Source: Streptomyces sp. ICC1
Lineage (GTDB): Bacteria; Actinomycetota; Actinomycetes; Streptomycetales; Streptomycetaceae
Length of the DNA: 64,000 nt
Reading direction: 5' to 3'
Assembly: GCF_003287935.1 (NCBI RefSeq)
Contig: NZ_CP030287.1
Location: 4,926,267 to 4,990,266, forward strand
The notes under the pieces: generated by a model
The model's input: the letters and a program-made list of their open reading frames with translations, nothing else
The model's database searches: none
What the model was told of the DNA's origin: nothing
In this document: in pieces, positions 34,301-42,837 of the stretch
Layout of the letters: each line of letters opens with the position of its first letter
Position numbering within the stretch: position 1 is the stretch's first letter
Made by a program: the position numbers and the translations under genes

Positions 34301-34998
34301 CCCCCGGCTGGCAGGCCACCCTCGACGGCAAGCCCCTCAAGGCCAAGACGCTGGACGGCTGGGCCCAGGGCTTCGAGCTCCCCGCCGACGGCGGCCGCCT
34401 CGACCTCGTCCACCAGGACGCCCTCACCCGGACCGCCTGGCACTGGGCGCAGGGCCTGCTCGCGCTGGTCCTGCTCGTGATGGCCCTGCCGGGCCGCCGC
34501 ACCAGCCTCGACGACGACCTCCCCGAGGAGGAGGCCGCGCCCGCCGAGGAGGCCGGGGAGGGCCGCCGCGCCCGCCGGCTGCGCGACCAGGCCGAGGCGG
34601 AGGCCGCGGCCCCCGCCGAGGCGGCCGTCGCCGCCGACCCGTACGCCCAGATCCCGGCGCAGCAGCCGTACGGGCAGGACGCCTACGGCGAGGACGCCTA
34701 CGCCTACCAGCAGGCCTACGGGGACCAGGGCGGCTACGCCTACGGGCAGCAGGAAGCCCAGCCCCAGCAGCCCCAGCAGCCCGGCTACCCGTACGAGCAG
34801 CCGCAGCAGTACGACCGGCAGCCGTACCAGGAGCAGCAGCAGTACCCCTACCCGTACCCGCCGTACGAGGCGCAGCCGCAGCCGCATCCGTCGCACGAGC
34901 CGTACGAGTCCTACGAGCCATACGACCCCTACGGACAGCACGACGGACAGCAGGACGGGCAGCACGCCCCGCGTCCGGACGGGAGCCCCCAGCAGTGA
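31315..34998 (+). CDS. Large membrane-bound family 2 glycosyltransferase
   Basis: This 1227-residue protein has an N-terminal GT2 domain (residues 20-310), with VVTAVLVAHDGSRWLPRTLAGL and the acidic donor motif WLLHDDCAPEPDAL. GGFDRRLPLMRDDVDLCWRA is the acceptor segment. A multi-pass membrane region of about 12 hydrophobic segments covers residues 440-850. An extracellular domain of about 200 residues and a final membrane helix follow. The last 150 residues are a cytosolic tail rich in Tyr, Gln and Pro (repeats of QPYEQPQQY type). It is likely a cell-envelope glycan transferase. The ATG at 31315 fits the N-terminus best. Its stop overlaps the next gene (GTGA). Confidence 0.9.
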   Translation: MSLHSQSSASHQAAAAPEFPRHVVTAVLVAHDGSRWLPRTLAGLLGQERPAQSHIAADTGSADDSARLLGEALGEDRVLHLARRTGFGAAVEEAARTAGTLTPEELPYLKRPSGWDPVSRTWRDDTYDLPDLPHGEPVQWLWLLHDDCAPEPDALAELLRVADENPDAAVIGPKLRGWYDKKQLLEVGVTIARSGRRWTGLDRREQDQGQHDQVQPVLSVSTAGMLIRRDVYDALGGFDRRLPLMRDDVDLCWRAQSAGHAVLIAPDAVLRHAEASARERRTVDCAGRTSASPHRVDKAAAVYTMLANSSGRALPYVLLRVLVGTVLRALAYLVGKAPGQAVDEVTGLLATLLRPGRLLAARKARRRPAVPAKELRPLFPPSGATLRANAEHLAGYFGSAGDTENANAGRHGGAVESGPGGDDAEYLHVEQFARIKRIARKPAPVLFALLLLVSVIACRSLLGGGSLMGGALLPAPDGGLDLWRSYTGDWQPVGTGSTAGAPPYLAVLGALSTLLLGSTNAALTLLLVCSVPLAGLTAYFASRPLVRSRLLRAWAAVAYAFLPAVTGALAGGRLGTAVLAVLLPLIARSAVAAFGFGGQSGQGSPAGTEGSWRATWTHTLLLTLATAFTPVVWPLAAVLGAAALAWRRAHWKTYGPRLLATLAVPLLVLAPWSLGLLTHPGRFLREAGLDYGAGSATALDLLGISPGGPRTAGGLILIGIVLAALAALLRTDRTFAVRTAWAAALAALVLAVLVNRTAWAGPATLVYGIALLAAAAIGADGAKERVAARSFGWRQPLAALIALAAAIGPVIGAVAWMLTGAAGPLERRDPVQVPAFVAEESGTRDQARTLVIGATTPAALSYSLVRGSGGRLGDAELAAQAGSDTRLDKVVSSLVAGSGADQTDQLGGFAIRYVLVRDGAPAEIGRVLDATPGLSRLSKLEGSALWRVDRQVARAVIVPAKPGEAPIPVASGPVEAHTKIPAGEAGRVLRIADQTSPGWQATLDGKPLKAKTLDGWAQGFELPADGGRLDLVHQDALTRTAWHWAQGLLALVLLVMALPGRRTSLDDDLPEEEAAPAEEAGEGRRARRLRDQAEAEAAAPAEAAVAADPYAQIPAQQPYGQDAYGEDAYAYQQAYGDQGGYAYGQQEAQPQQPQQPGYPYEQPQQYDRQPYQEQQQYPYPYPPYEAQPQPHPSHEPYESYEPYDPYGQHDGQQDGQHAPRPDGSPQQ

Positions 34999-36485
34999 AG
35001 CAGCGCGTACCCCTGACGCTCGCCGCCGTCACGGCGGCGCTGGCCGCCGTCACCGGCCTCGCCGCGCTCACCGCGCCCGCCGCGGGCCGGGCGGCCGCGG
35101 CCGCCCCGGCCGGCGGGGAAGCGGCCCGGATGCCGGTCGAGCGGTCCCTGCTGGTGTGCCCCGCGCCCAGCACCTCCGACATCGCCGAGACCGTGTACAC
35201 GGCGTTCACCCCGGGCGCGGCCGCCGCCGGCGGCAAGGGCTCCGCCCGGCTGCTCGGCGCGACCAAGGACGCCAAGCCCGTACTGGAGCTCAAGGAGCCC
35301 GGGAAGCCGCTGGGCGCCAAGGCCTCGGGCGCCGAAGCCCCCGCGCTCACCGGCACCGCCGACGGATTCCTCGCTCCCGGCTGGAGCGCGCAGCAGACCA
35401 CGGTCGTCTCCGTCGGCCGCACCCGCGGCGTGCTCGGCGTCGGCTGCACCGCGCCCGGCACCGACTTCTGGTTCCCCGGCGTGAGCACCGCCAAGGGGCG
35501 CGAGGACTACGTCCACGTCACCAACCCCGACGACACGGCCGCCGTGGTCGACATCAAGCTGTTCGGCCCCGACGGCGCGGTCAAGACCGAAGCGGGCACC
35601 AGCGAGAACATCCGGATCGACCCCAAGTCCAGCAAGGCGATCGCCCTGTCCTCCCTGGCCCCCGGCGCCCAGATCGCGGACGTCACGGCCCACGTGACGA
35701 CCCGCGCGGGCCGGGTCGGAGCCACCGCCCAGGCGGGCGAGGAGGGCGTCGGCGCCGACTGGCTGCCCGCCTCCGTCGACCCGTCGGGCACGCTCGTCCT
35801 GCCCGGCATCCCGGCGGACGCCACCTCCGTACGGCTGGTCGCCTTCGCGCCCGGCGAGGAGGACGCGGACCTGAAGGTCAGGCTGGCCGGGCCGGGCGGC
35901 TCGATCAGCCCGGCGGGCAACGAGCAGCTGCACGTCAAGGCGGGCATGACCGCCAGCGCCGACCTCAAGGACGTCACCCGGGGCGAGGCGGGCTCGCTCG
36001 TGCTGTCCCCGGCCGACGGCAAGCAGGCCGTGCCGGTGGTCGCGGCGGTACGGATCGTCCGCGGCAGCGGAGCCAAGCAGGACATCGGCTTCGTCCAGGC
36101 GGCCGCCCCGGTGGGCACCCGGGCGACCGTCCCCGACAACCGCGCCGACGAGAACGCGACGGTGCTCTCGCTGACGGCCGCGTCCGGAGCCGACGCCAAG
36201 GTCAAGGTGACGGCCTCACCGGGCACGGAGGGCGGCGAGCCGGCCTCCCAGGAGGTCACGGTCAAGGCGGGCACCACGCAGAACATCACCCTCGCCCCGG
36301 CGGGCGGCAAGGGCGCCTACGCCCTGACGGTGGAGACCCTCTCCGGCGGCCCGGTCCACGCGGCCCGCACCCTGACCCTGCCGCGCGACGGCATCCCGAT
36401 GTTCACGGTCCAGACCCTCTCGGACGACCGCTCGACGGTCTCGGTCCCCCGTGCCACCCAGGACCTCTCGGTCCTGACGGACTGA
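34995..36485 (+). CDS. DUF5719 secreted protein
   Basis: This 496-residue exported protein of unknown role begins with a signal peptide or anchor (VKQRVPLTLAAVTAALAAVTGLAALTAPAAG). It continues as tandem beta-rich domains with repeats of the type DYVHVTNPDDTAAVVDIKLFGPDGAV. The DUF5719 family regularly follows the giant glycosyltransferase in actinobacteria. The GTG start overlaps the glycosyltransferase stop, so the two are made together and probably act together at the envelope. The Cys pair (VCPAP near 55 and VGCTAPG near 152) may form a disulfide. Confidence 0.85.
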   Translation: MKQRVPLTLAAVTAALAAVTGLAALTAPAAGRAAAAAPAGGEAARMPVERSLLVCPAPSTSDIAETVYTAFTPGAAAAGGKGSARLLGATKDAKPVLELKEPGKPLGAKASGAEAPALTGTADGFLAPGWSAQQTTVVSVGRTRGVLGVGCTAPGTDFWFPGVSTAKGREDYVHVTNPDDTAAVVDIKLFGPDGAVKTEAGTSENIRIDPKSSKAIALSSLAPGAQIADVTAHVTTRAGRVGATAQAGEEGVGADWLPASVDPSGTLVLPGIPADATSVRLVAFAPGEEDADLKVRLAGPGGSISPAGNEQLHVKAGMTASADLKDVTRGEAGSLVLSPADGKQAVPVVAAVRIVRGSGAKQDIGFVQAAAPVGTRATVPDNRADENATVLSLTAASGADAKVKVTASPGTEGGEPASQEVTVKAGTTQNITLAPAGGKGAYALTVETLSGGPVHAARTLTLPRDGIPMFTVQTLSDDRSTVSVPRATQDLSVLTD

Positions 36486-36518
36486 ACCGGCGGGATCCGA
36501 GAGAGCGGCCGGTCCGGC

Positions 36519-37010
36519 CTAGTCCTGTCCGTACCGCGGATCCACCGTCTCGGGTGACAGCCCCAGCAGCTCCGCCACCTGCTCCACCACGATCTCGTGG
36601 ACGAGCCGCGCCTTCTCGTCCCGCGACTTCGTCCGGATCTCCACCGGCCGGCGGAACACCACGATCCGGGCCGCCCGCCCGCCCGCCGCCTCGACCAGCG
36701 CGCCCAGCGGCACCGCCTCGTCGTTCCACCCCGCGTCCGCCCCGCCCGGCGGACCGGGCACGTCGCCGACCAGGAACTCCACCTCCGCCAGCTGCGGCCA
36801 GCGCCGCTCCAGGCGCTCCACGGAGTCCCGTACGAGGTCGCCGAAGAGCTCCGACCGGCTCGCGGACAGCGGCACCTGCGGCGGGGCCACGGGCCCGCGC
36901 ATCCCCCGTCCGTGGCGGTCGCGCCGGCGCGCCCGCGGTTCACCGCCCCCGGAGCCGCCGGGCAGCGAAGGGGAAGGCAGGGAAGGGGGAGGCAGGGTGC
37001 TGTCCGTCAC
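36519..37010 (-). CDS. Metallopeptidase (zincin) family protein with altered HExxH
   Basis: This 163-residue protein belongs to the small zincin-like metallopeptidase family found beside DUF3499 in actinobacteria. After a basic Pro/Gly-rich N-terminus, residues 55-163 carry the domain. The active-site helix reads VHEIVVEQVAELLG, in which the second zinc His of HExxH is replaced, leaving HExxxE. Catalytic activity is therefore doubtful. The GTG at 37010 avoids an arginine-rich extension. It is convergent with the DUF5719 gene, and its TAG stop lies in a CTAG. Confidence 0.83.
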   Translation of the reverse strand: MTDSTLPPPSLPSPSLPGGSGGGEPRARRRDRHGRGMRGPVAPPQVPLSASRSELFGDLVRDSVERLERRWPQLAEVEFLVGDVPGPPGGADAGWNDEAVPLGALVEAAGGRAARIVVFRRPVEIRTKSRDEKARLVHEIVVEQVAELLGLSPETVDPRYGQD

Positions 37011-37125
37011 CCCCGCAGCGTAGCCCGCACGTCCCCCACCGGGCGGGGGCGATCGGCCGACACGGGAGAGTGCCCGGCGGGGGAGTCGTCGCGGCCCGGT
37101 CAAGAGTGCGGTAGCGTCCAACGTC

Positions 37126-37503
37126 GTGAGCCTTGTACGTCGCTGTTCGCGCACCGCGTGCGGCCGCCCTGCCGTCGCGACACTGACGTACGTCTACGCC
37201 GATTCGACCGCAGTTCTCGGCCCGCTCGCCACCTACGCCGAACCCCACTGCTACGACCTGTGCGCCGAGCACTCGGAGCGCCTGACCGCCCCGCGCGGCT
37301 GGGACGTCGTACGCCTCACCGACGGGTCCGCACCCTCCCGGCCCACCGGCGACGACCTCGAAGCCCTCGCCAACGCCGTACGGGAGGCCGCCAGGCCCCC
37401 GGAACGCGCGGCCGGCGCGGGAGGCGGCGCAGGTCAGGGCGGTCACACCGGCGGAGAGACACGCCGCGGACACCTGCGCGTCCTGCGCTCGCCGGACTCC
37501 TGA
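37126..37503 (+). CDS. DUF3499 protein
   Basis: This 125-residue actinobacterial protein of unknown role begins SLVRRCSRTACGRPAVATLTYVYADSTAVLGPL. It has paired cysteines near 7 and 12 and CYDLCAEH near 42-46, which look like a small metal-binding (zinc ribbon-like) site. The C-terminal 40 residues are a Gly/Ala-rich disordered tail. The GTG at 37126 gives the conserved start. It is divergent from the zincin gene and 78 bases before manB, a neighbourhood conserved in streptomycetes. Confidence 0.87.
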   Translation: MSLVRRCSRTACGRPAVATLTYVYADSTAVLGPLATYAEPHCYDLCAEHSERLTAPRGWDVVRLTDGSAPSRPTGDDLEALANAVREAARPPERAAGAGGGAGQGGHTGGETRRGHLRVLRSPDS

Positions 37504-37581
37504 CACTCAGATCGTCCGAAAAGAGACTCGGCGCCCACGGTAGGTTTGCCCCACCGCACATCACCTTCAGGAGGGCAGGCA

Positions 37582-38952
37582 GTGGCCACCGATCTTTCGA
37601 ACATCGTCAAGGCTTACGACGTACGAGGTGTCGTACCGGACGAGTGGGACGAGCCGCTGGCCGAACTGTTCGGTGCCGCGTTCGTCGAGGTGACCGGAGC
37701 GACCGCGATCGTCATCGGTCACGACATGCGCCCCTCCTCGCCCGGCCTGTCCACCGCCTTCGCCCGCGGCGCGGCCGCCCGCGGCGTCGACGTCACCCTG
37801 ATCGGGCTGTGCTCCACCGACCAGCTCTACTACGCCTCCGGCAAGCTGGACCTGCCCGGCGCCATGTTCACGGCCTCGCACAACCCGGCCCGGTACAACG
37901 GCATCAAGCTCTGCCGGGCCGGCGCCGCCCCCGTGGGCCAGGACACCGGCCTCTCCGCCGTCCGCGAGCTCGTCGAGCGCTGGAGCGACGAGGGCGCCCC
38001 CGAGATCCCCGCCGGCACCGTCCCGGGCACCGTCACCGAGCAGGACAGCCTCCCCGGCTACGCCGCCCACCTCAAGGGCCTGGTGGACCTCGCCGCCATC
38101 CGCCCCCTCAAGGTCGTCGTCGACGCGGGCAACGGCATGGGCGGCCACACCGTCCCCACCGTCTTCGAGGGCCTCCCGCTCGACCTCGTCTCCATGTACT
38201 TCGAACTGGACGGGACCTTCCCCAACCACGAGGCCAACCCCCTCGACCCGAAGAACATCGTCGACCTCCAGGCCCGCGTGAAGGCCGAGGGCGCCGACCT
38301 CGGCATCGCCTTCGACGGCGACGCCGACCGCTGCTTCATCGTGGACGAGCGCGGCGAGGGCGTCTCCCCGTCCGCCATCACCGCCCTCGTCGCCGCCCGC
38401 GAGCTGGCCCGCAACGGCGGCACCGGCACCGTGATCCACAACCTGATCACCTCCTGGTCCGTACCCGAGGTCGTCCGCGAGAACGGCGGCACCCCCGTCC
38501 GCACCCGCGTCGGTCACTCCTTCATCAAGGAGGAGATGGCCAAGTCCGGCGCCATCTTCGGCGGCGAGCACTCGGCGCACTACTACTTCAAGGACTTCTG
38601 GAACGCGGACACCGGCATGCTCGCCGCGCTCCACGTCCTCGCGGCCCTCGGCGGCCAGGACGGCCCCCTCTCCGAGCTGGTCTCCTCCTACGACCGCTAC
38701 GCGGGCTCGGGCGAGATCAACTCCACGGTCGCCGACCAGGCCGGCCGCCTGGCCGCCGTCAAGGCCGCATACGGCTCCGCCCCCGGCGTCACCCTCGACG
38801 AGCTCGACGGCCTGACCGCCACGGCCGCCGACTGGTGGTTCAACCTGCGCGCCTCCAACACCGAGCCGCTCCTGCGCCTCAACGTCGAGGCCCGCGACAC
38901 CGCGACCCTCGAAAAGGTCCGCGACGAGGTCCTCGCGCTCGTCCGCGCCTAG
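37582..38952 (+). CDS. manB: Phosphomannomutase/phosphoglucomutase
   Basis: It interconverts hexose 6- and 1-phosphates, supplying GDP-mannose and other sugar nucleotides for glycans. The 456-residue protein has the substrate-entry YDVRGVVPDEWD, the phosphoserine loop FTASHNPARYNGIK, the metal-binding loop AFDGDADRC, the sugar loop GGEHSAHYY and the phosphate-binding segment RASNTEPLLRLNVE. The GTG at 37582 follows an AGGAGGG site by about 8 bases. Its TAG stop lies within CTAG, followed by ten bases matching the end of a palindromic repeat found at 53 kb. Confidence 0.96.
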   Translation: MATDLSNIVKAYDVRGVVPDEWDEPLAELFGAAFVEVTGATAIVIGHDMRPSSPGLSTAFARGAAARGVDVTLIGLCSTDQLYYASGKLDLPGAMFTASHNPARYNGIKLCRAGAAPVGQDTGLSAVRELVERWSDEGAPEIPAGTVPGTVTEQDSLPGYAAHLKGLVDLAAIRPLKVVVDAGNGMGGHTVPTVFEGLPLDLVSMYFELDGTFPNHEANPLDPKNIVDLQARVKAEGADLGIAFDGDADRCFIVDERGEGVSPSAITALVAARELARNGGTGTVIHNLITSWSVPEVVRENGGTPVRTRVGHSFIKEEMAKSGAIFGGEHSAHYYFKDFWNADTGMLAALHVLAALGGQDGPLSELVSSYDRYAGSGEINSTVADQAGRLAAVKAAYGSAPGVTLDELDGLTATAADWWFNLRASNTEPLLRLNVEARDTATLEKVRDEVLALVRA

Positions 38953-38962
38953 TGCTGTGACC
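38949..38962 (+). repeat. 14-bp copy of a CTAG-bounded repeat end at the manB stop
   Basis: CTAGTGCTGTGACC here matches the first 14 bases of the palindromic element at 53210-53282. The second arm is absent nearby, so this is a solo end or a chance match. Confidence 0.4.
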
Positions 38963-39074
38963 AGACCCGCACCGTCCGAGATCCCGGGCCCAAGATGATC
39001 CGCCGGGCCGCGTACAGCGCGGCCCGGCGGTACGCTGACCTGGCCCAATCCGCATGTTCGAAGGGAAGCCCCCC

Positions 39075-39263
39075 ATGCCGCTCGAAGCCGGCCTTCTGGA
39101 GATCCTCGCCTGCCCCGCCTGCCACTCGCCCCTCGAGGACAAGTCGGCCGACGAGCAGACCCCCGAGCTGATCTGCACCGGAGGCAAGGACTGCGGTCTC
39201 GCCTACCCGGTCCGCGACGGCATCCCGGTGCTCCTCGTCGACGAGGCGCGCCGTCCCGCCTGA
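39075..39263 (+). CDS. Trm112-family small zinc-ribbon-like protein
   Basis: This 62-residue protein has [15 protein letters not shown] with a CPAC pair, then [29 protein letters not shown], the Trm112/YcaR signature. In eukaryotes Trm112 is a methyltransferase activator. In bacteria its partner is unclear. The ATG at 39075 has AAGGGAAGC upstream. It lies between manB and the SIS gene, in the same direction. Confidence 0.9.
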   Translation: MPLEAGLLEILACPACHSPLEDKSADEQTPELICTGGKDCGLAYPVRDGIPVLLVDEARRPA

Positions 39264-39355
39264 GCTGCCACCGCCACCCCGCGCAAAGGCTGAGACTGGT
39301 ACCGACACAGGTTCCGACACCACTGGACACGTCACAGACATAGCCGGAGGCCGCC

Positions 39356-40489
39356 ATGCTCGACGAGTCGCTCCTCGACGCACCTGACGATCTGGCCCGC
39401 GCCGACCGGCGCGGCCTGCTCCGCGGCGCCGCCGAGGCCGGGGCCCGGGTGCGCACCGCGGCCCGGCACGCGCTCGAGGCGGGCCTCGGGGACCTGCGCC
39501 CCGACGGCCGCCCCCGCGCCGTCCTCATCGCCGGGCCCGGCACCGCCGCCACCGGAGTCGCCGACCTGCTCGGAGCGCTCGCCGGAGCCTCCGCGCCCGT
39601 CATCCGGCTGCACCCCACCGGCGTCGCACACGCCTCCGGCGCGCTGCGCTGGACCCTGCCCGGCTGGGCCGGCCCCGTCGACCTGCTGCTCATCGCCACC
39701 ACCGACGGCACCGAGCCCGGCCTCGCCCTGCTCGCCGAGCAGGCCTACCGGCGCGGCTCCACCGTCGTCGCCGTCGCCCCCGAACGCTCACCGCTGAGCG
39801 AGGCGATCGAAGGCGCGCACGGGCTCCTCGTACCGATGGCCAAGGCCCCGTACCAGGAGTACGACGAATCCGCCGCGGCCGGACCCGGCGCCCTGTGGGC
39901 CCTGCTCACCCCGCTGCTGGTGCTCCTCGACAAGGTCGGCCTGATCACCGCCGCCCCCGACACCCTCCAGCTCGTCGCCGACCGGCTCGACCGCACCGCC
40001 GCGCGCTGCGGCCCCGCCATCGCCACCTACTCCAACCCGGCCAAGACCCTCGCCTCCGAGCTCGCCGACTCCCTCCCGCTCATCTGGAGCGAGGGAGCCG
40101 CCGCCGGACCCGCCGGCCGCCGCTTCGCCGCCACCCTCGCTGAGCTCGCCGGCCGGCCCGCACTGGCCGCCGACCTCCCCGAGGCACTCCCGGCCCACGG
40201 AGTCCTGCTCGCCGGCGCCTTCGCCGCCGGCGCCGACCCCGACGACTTCTTCCGCGACCGAGTGGAAGAACCGCAGGCCCTCCGCGCACGCGTCGTACTG
40301 CTGCGCGACCGGCCCGCAGGCGGACTGACAGCCGCCCCTGCCGCACGCGAGCTCGCCCACAGCCACGACACGGCCATCAGCGAACTCGAACCTGAGGAGG
40401 GAACCGAGCTGGAACAGCTCGCCGAACTCCTCGCCGTCACGGATTTCGCCACCGCCTACCTGGCGCTGGCCTCCGGGGGACACAGCTGA
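39356..40489 (+). CDS. SIS-domain protein (bifunctional phosphoglucose/phosphomannose isomerase-like)
   Basis: This 377-residue two-lobed sugar-isomerase-fold protein sits in the mannose cluster. The first lobe has AVLIAGPGTAATGVADLL, with a nucleotide- or sugar-binding loop, and LLLIATTDGTEPGLALLAEQAYRRG. The second has LLAGAFAAGADPDDFFRDR and ends in an acidic helix. It is like archaeal phosphoglucose/phosphomannose isomerases, but the catalytic residues cannot be confirmed by eye. Position between manB and manA supports a role in hexose-phosphate conversion or regulation. Confidence 0.82.
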   Translation: MLDESLLDAPDDLARADRRGLLRGAAEAGARVRTAARHALEAGLGDLRPDGRPRAVLIAGPGTAATGVADLLGALAGASAPVIRLHPTGVAHASGALRWTLPGWAGPVDLLLIATTDGTEPGLALLAEQAYRRGSTVVAVAPERSPLSEAIEGAHGLLVPMAKAPYQEYDESAAAGPGALWALLTPLLVLLDKVGLITAAPDTLQLVADRLDRTAARCGPAIATYSNPAKTLASELADSLPLIWSEGAAAGPAGRRFAATLAELAGRPALAADLPEALPAHGVLLAGAFAAGADPDDFFRDRVEEPQALRARVVLLRDRPAGGLTAAPAARELAHSHDTAISELEPEEGTELEQLAELLAVTDFATAYLALASGGHS

Positions 40490-40528
40490 GACGCATACCC
40501 GCATCTCTCTCACCCAGGAAGACCACCG

Positions 40529-41701
40529 ATGGACCGCCTCTCTAACACGATCCGCCCCTACGCCTGGGGATCCACCACCGCGATCCCCGAGCTCCTCGGA
40601 GTCGCCCCCACCGGTGAGCCCCAGGCCGAGATGTGGATGGGCGCCCACCCCGGCGCCCCCTCCCGGCTCGATCGCGGGGCCGGCGAGACCGCCCTGTCGG
40701 ACGTCATCGACGCCGATCCCGAGGCCGAACTCGGCCTCGCCGTCGTCGCCAAGTTCGGCCCCAGGCTCCCCTTCCTCTTCAAGGTCCTCGCCGCCGGCGC
40801 CCCGCTCTCCCTCCAGGTCCACCCCGACCTCACCCAGGCCAAAGCCGGGTTCGAGGACGAGGAGCGGCGCGGCGTCCCGATCGACGCACCGCAGCGCAAC
40901 TACAAGGACGCCAACCACAAGCCCGAACTGGTCTGCGCCCTGACCCCCTTCGACGGCCTGTGCGGATTCCGTCCGCCGCTGGAGGCCGCCGAACTCCTCG
41001 AAGGCCTCGGCGTCGACTCCCTCAAGCCCTACGCGGACCTCCTGCGGGCCCACCCCGAGGAGGAGGCCCTGCGCGAGGTGCTCACCGCCGTCCTGACCGC
41101 CGACCGCGCCGAGATGGCCCGTACGGTCACCGAGGCCGCGGCGGCCGCCCAGCGGCTCGGGGGCCCGTACGCCCCGTACGCCGGGCTCGTCCACCACTAC
41201 CCGGGCGACCCGGGCGTCATCGCCGCCATGCTCCTCAACCACGTGCGGCTCCAGCCCGGCGAGGCCATGTTCCTGGGAGCGGGCATCCCGCACGCCTACA
41301 TCGACGGGCTCGGCGTCGAGCTCATGGCCAACTCCGACAACGTCCTGCGCTGCGGGCTCACCCCCAAGCACGTGGATGTCCCGGAGCTGTTGAAGGTCAC
41401 CCTCTTCGAGCCGGCCGACCCGGGCGTCCTGCGCCCCGAGGGCAACGGCGAGGAGGTCTACGAGACCCCCATCGACGAATTCCGGCTCTCCCGCTTCGTC
41501 CTGGCCCCCGGCGCCACCCCCCGGGTCCTGCCGGACACCACCCCGCAGATCCTGCTGTGCACGGCCGGCTCCCCGCGGGCGTCCTCCCCGAAGTCCGGCG
41601 AACTGGCCCTGGCCCCCGGAGAGTCGGTGTTCGTCCCGGCCGGCGAGAAGGCCGAACTGTCCGGTACCGGCACCGTCTTCCGTGCCACCGTGGTGGTCTG
41701 A
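40529..41701 (+). CDS. manA: Mannose-6-phosphate isomerase
   Basis: This type I enzyme interconverts fructose-6- and mannose-6-phosphate, feeding manB. The 390-residue cupin-fold protein has NTIRPYAWGSTTAIPELLG at the start and the zinc-binding PLSLQVHPD. NHKPELVCALTPFDGLCGFRP and the helix-2 site GIPHAYIDGLGVELMANSDNVLRCGLTPKHVDV follow. All zinc ligands seem present. It is 39 bases after the SIS gene, so manB, the Trm112-like gene, the SIS gene and manA form one directional cluster. Confidence 0.96.
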   Translation: MDRLSNTIRPYAWGSTTAIPELLGVAPTGEPQAEMWMGAHPGAPSRLDRGAGETALSDVIDADPEAELGLAVVAKFGPRLPFLFKVLAAGAPLSLQVHPDLTQAKAGFEDEERRGVPIDAPQRNYKDANHKPELVCALTPFDGLCGFRPPLEAAELLEGLGVDSLKPYADLLRAHPEEEALREVLTAVLTADRAEMARTVTEAAAAAQRLGGPYAPYAGLVHHYPGDPGVIAAMLLNHVRLQPGEAMFLGAGIPHAYIDGLGVELMANSDNVLRCGLTPKHVDVPELLKVTLFEPADPGVLRPEGNGEEVYETPIDEFRLSRFVLAPGATPRVLPDTTPQILLCTAGSPRASSPKSGELALAPGESVFVPAGEKAELSGTGTVFRATVVV

Positions 41702-41744
41702 CGTACCGTCCCTACCGGTGGCTGTGAGAATCTGCGGCCGTAGA

Positions 41745-41769
41745 GCGGCGCCCCGGACAGGGGCGCCGC
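41745..41769 (+). terminator. 10-bp-stem hairpin between manA and the cation-efflux gene
   Basis: GCGGCGCCCC and its complement pair around GGACA, 26 bases before the next ATG. It could end the manA transcript or act in the leader of the efflux gene. Confidence 0.5.
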
Positions 41770-41794
41770 ACCGAGGAAGGGACACATCGCAACC

Positions 41795-42760
41795 ATGAGC
41801 GCGTCGGGCGGTACCAAGGCGATCGTGGCGGCACTCGCCGCCAATCTGGCCATCGCGGTGGCCAAGTTCGTGGCCTTCGTCTTCAGCGGATCCTCGTCGA
41901 TGCTCGCGGAAAGCGTCCACTCGCTGGCCGACTCGGGCAACCAGGGCCTGCTGCTGCTCGGCGGCAAGAAGGCCCAGCGCGAGGCGACCCCGCAACACCC
42001 CTTCGGGTACGGGCGCGAGCGCTACATCTACGCGTTCCTCGTCTCCATCGTGCTCTTCACCGTCGGCGGCATGTTCGCCATCTACGAGGGCTTCGAGAAG
42101 ATCCAGCACCCGCACGCCATCGAGCACTGGTACTGGCCGATCGGCGTGCTCATCTTCGCGATCATCGCGGAGTCCTTCTCCTTCCGCACCGCGATCAAGG
42201 AGTCGAACGAGATCCGCGGGAACCTCTCGTGGGGCCAGTTCATCAAGCGGGCCAAGGCCCCCGAACTCCCCGTGGTCCTCCTGGAGGACCTGGGCGCCCT
42301 CATCGGCCTGGTCCTCGCCCTCGCGGGCGTCGGCATCGCGCTGGCGACCGGCAACGGCATCTGGGACGGCATCGGCACCCTGTGCATCGGCATCCTGCTG
42401 ATCATCATCGCCATCGTGCTCGCCGCCGAGACCAAGTCCCTGCTGCTCGGCGAGGCCGCCGGCACCGAGGACGTCGAGAAGATCAAGGCCGCCGTCGTCG
42501 ACGGCGACGTCGTGACCGGCGTCATCCACATGCGGACCCTGCACCTGGGCCCCGAGGAACTGCTGGTCGCCGCGAAGATCTCCGTCCAGAGCGACGACAC
42601 GGCGAGCGAGGTGGCGGCCGCCATCAACGCCGCCGAGGCCCGCATCCGCGCGGCCGTCCCGATCGCCCGGGTGATCTACCTGGAGCCGGACATCTACAAC
42701 GCCGCGGCCGCGGCCGCGGGCACCAACCCGGCCAAGTCCCCGGGCGGCGACGGCCACTGA
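41795..42760 (+). CDS. Cation diffusion facilitator family transporter
   Basis: This 321-residue divalent metal/proton antiporter has six membrane segments. Key segments are SMLAESVHSLADSGNQGLLLLG, with the metal-site HxxxD in helix II, then HPFGYGRERYIYAFLVS, and VVLLEDLGALIGLVLALAGVG with the helix V Asp. The C-terminal cytosolic domain covers residues 220-320 (VVTGVIHMRTLHLGPEELLVAAKI). Whether it carries Zn, Mn or Fe is not certain. GAGGAAGGG precedes the ATG. Confidence 0.92.
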   Translation: MSASGGTKAIVAALAANLAIAVAKFVAFVFSGSSSMLAESVHSLADSGNQGLLLLGGKKAQREATPQHPFGYGRERYIYAFLVSIVLFTVGGMFAIYEGFEKIQHPHAIEHWYWPIGVLIFAIIAESFSFRTAIKESNEIRGNLSWGQFIKRAKAPELPVVLLEDLGALIGLVLALAGVGIALATGNGIWDGIGTLCIGILLIIIAIVLAAETKSLLLGEAAGTEDVEKIKAAVVDGDVVTGVIHMRTLHLGPEELLVAAKISVQSDDTASEVAAAINAAEARIRAAVPIARVIYLEPDIYNAAAAAAGTNPAKSPGGDGH

Positions 42761-42778
42761 CCGCGCCGTGAGGTGAGG

Positions 42779-42818
42779 AGGCCCCCGCTCAGCCGCTCCC
42801 ACGGCCGTACGGGGGCCT
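42779..42818. terminator. Hairpin between convergent efflux and signal-peptidase-like genes
   Basis: AGGCCCCCG and its complement pair over 9 bases around a 22-base loop. Confidence 0.55.
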
Positions 42819-42837
42819 TCGCCGTACCCGGACTCCC

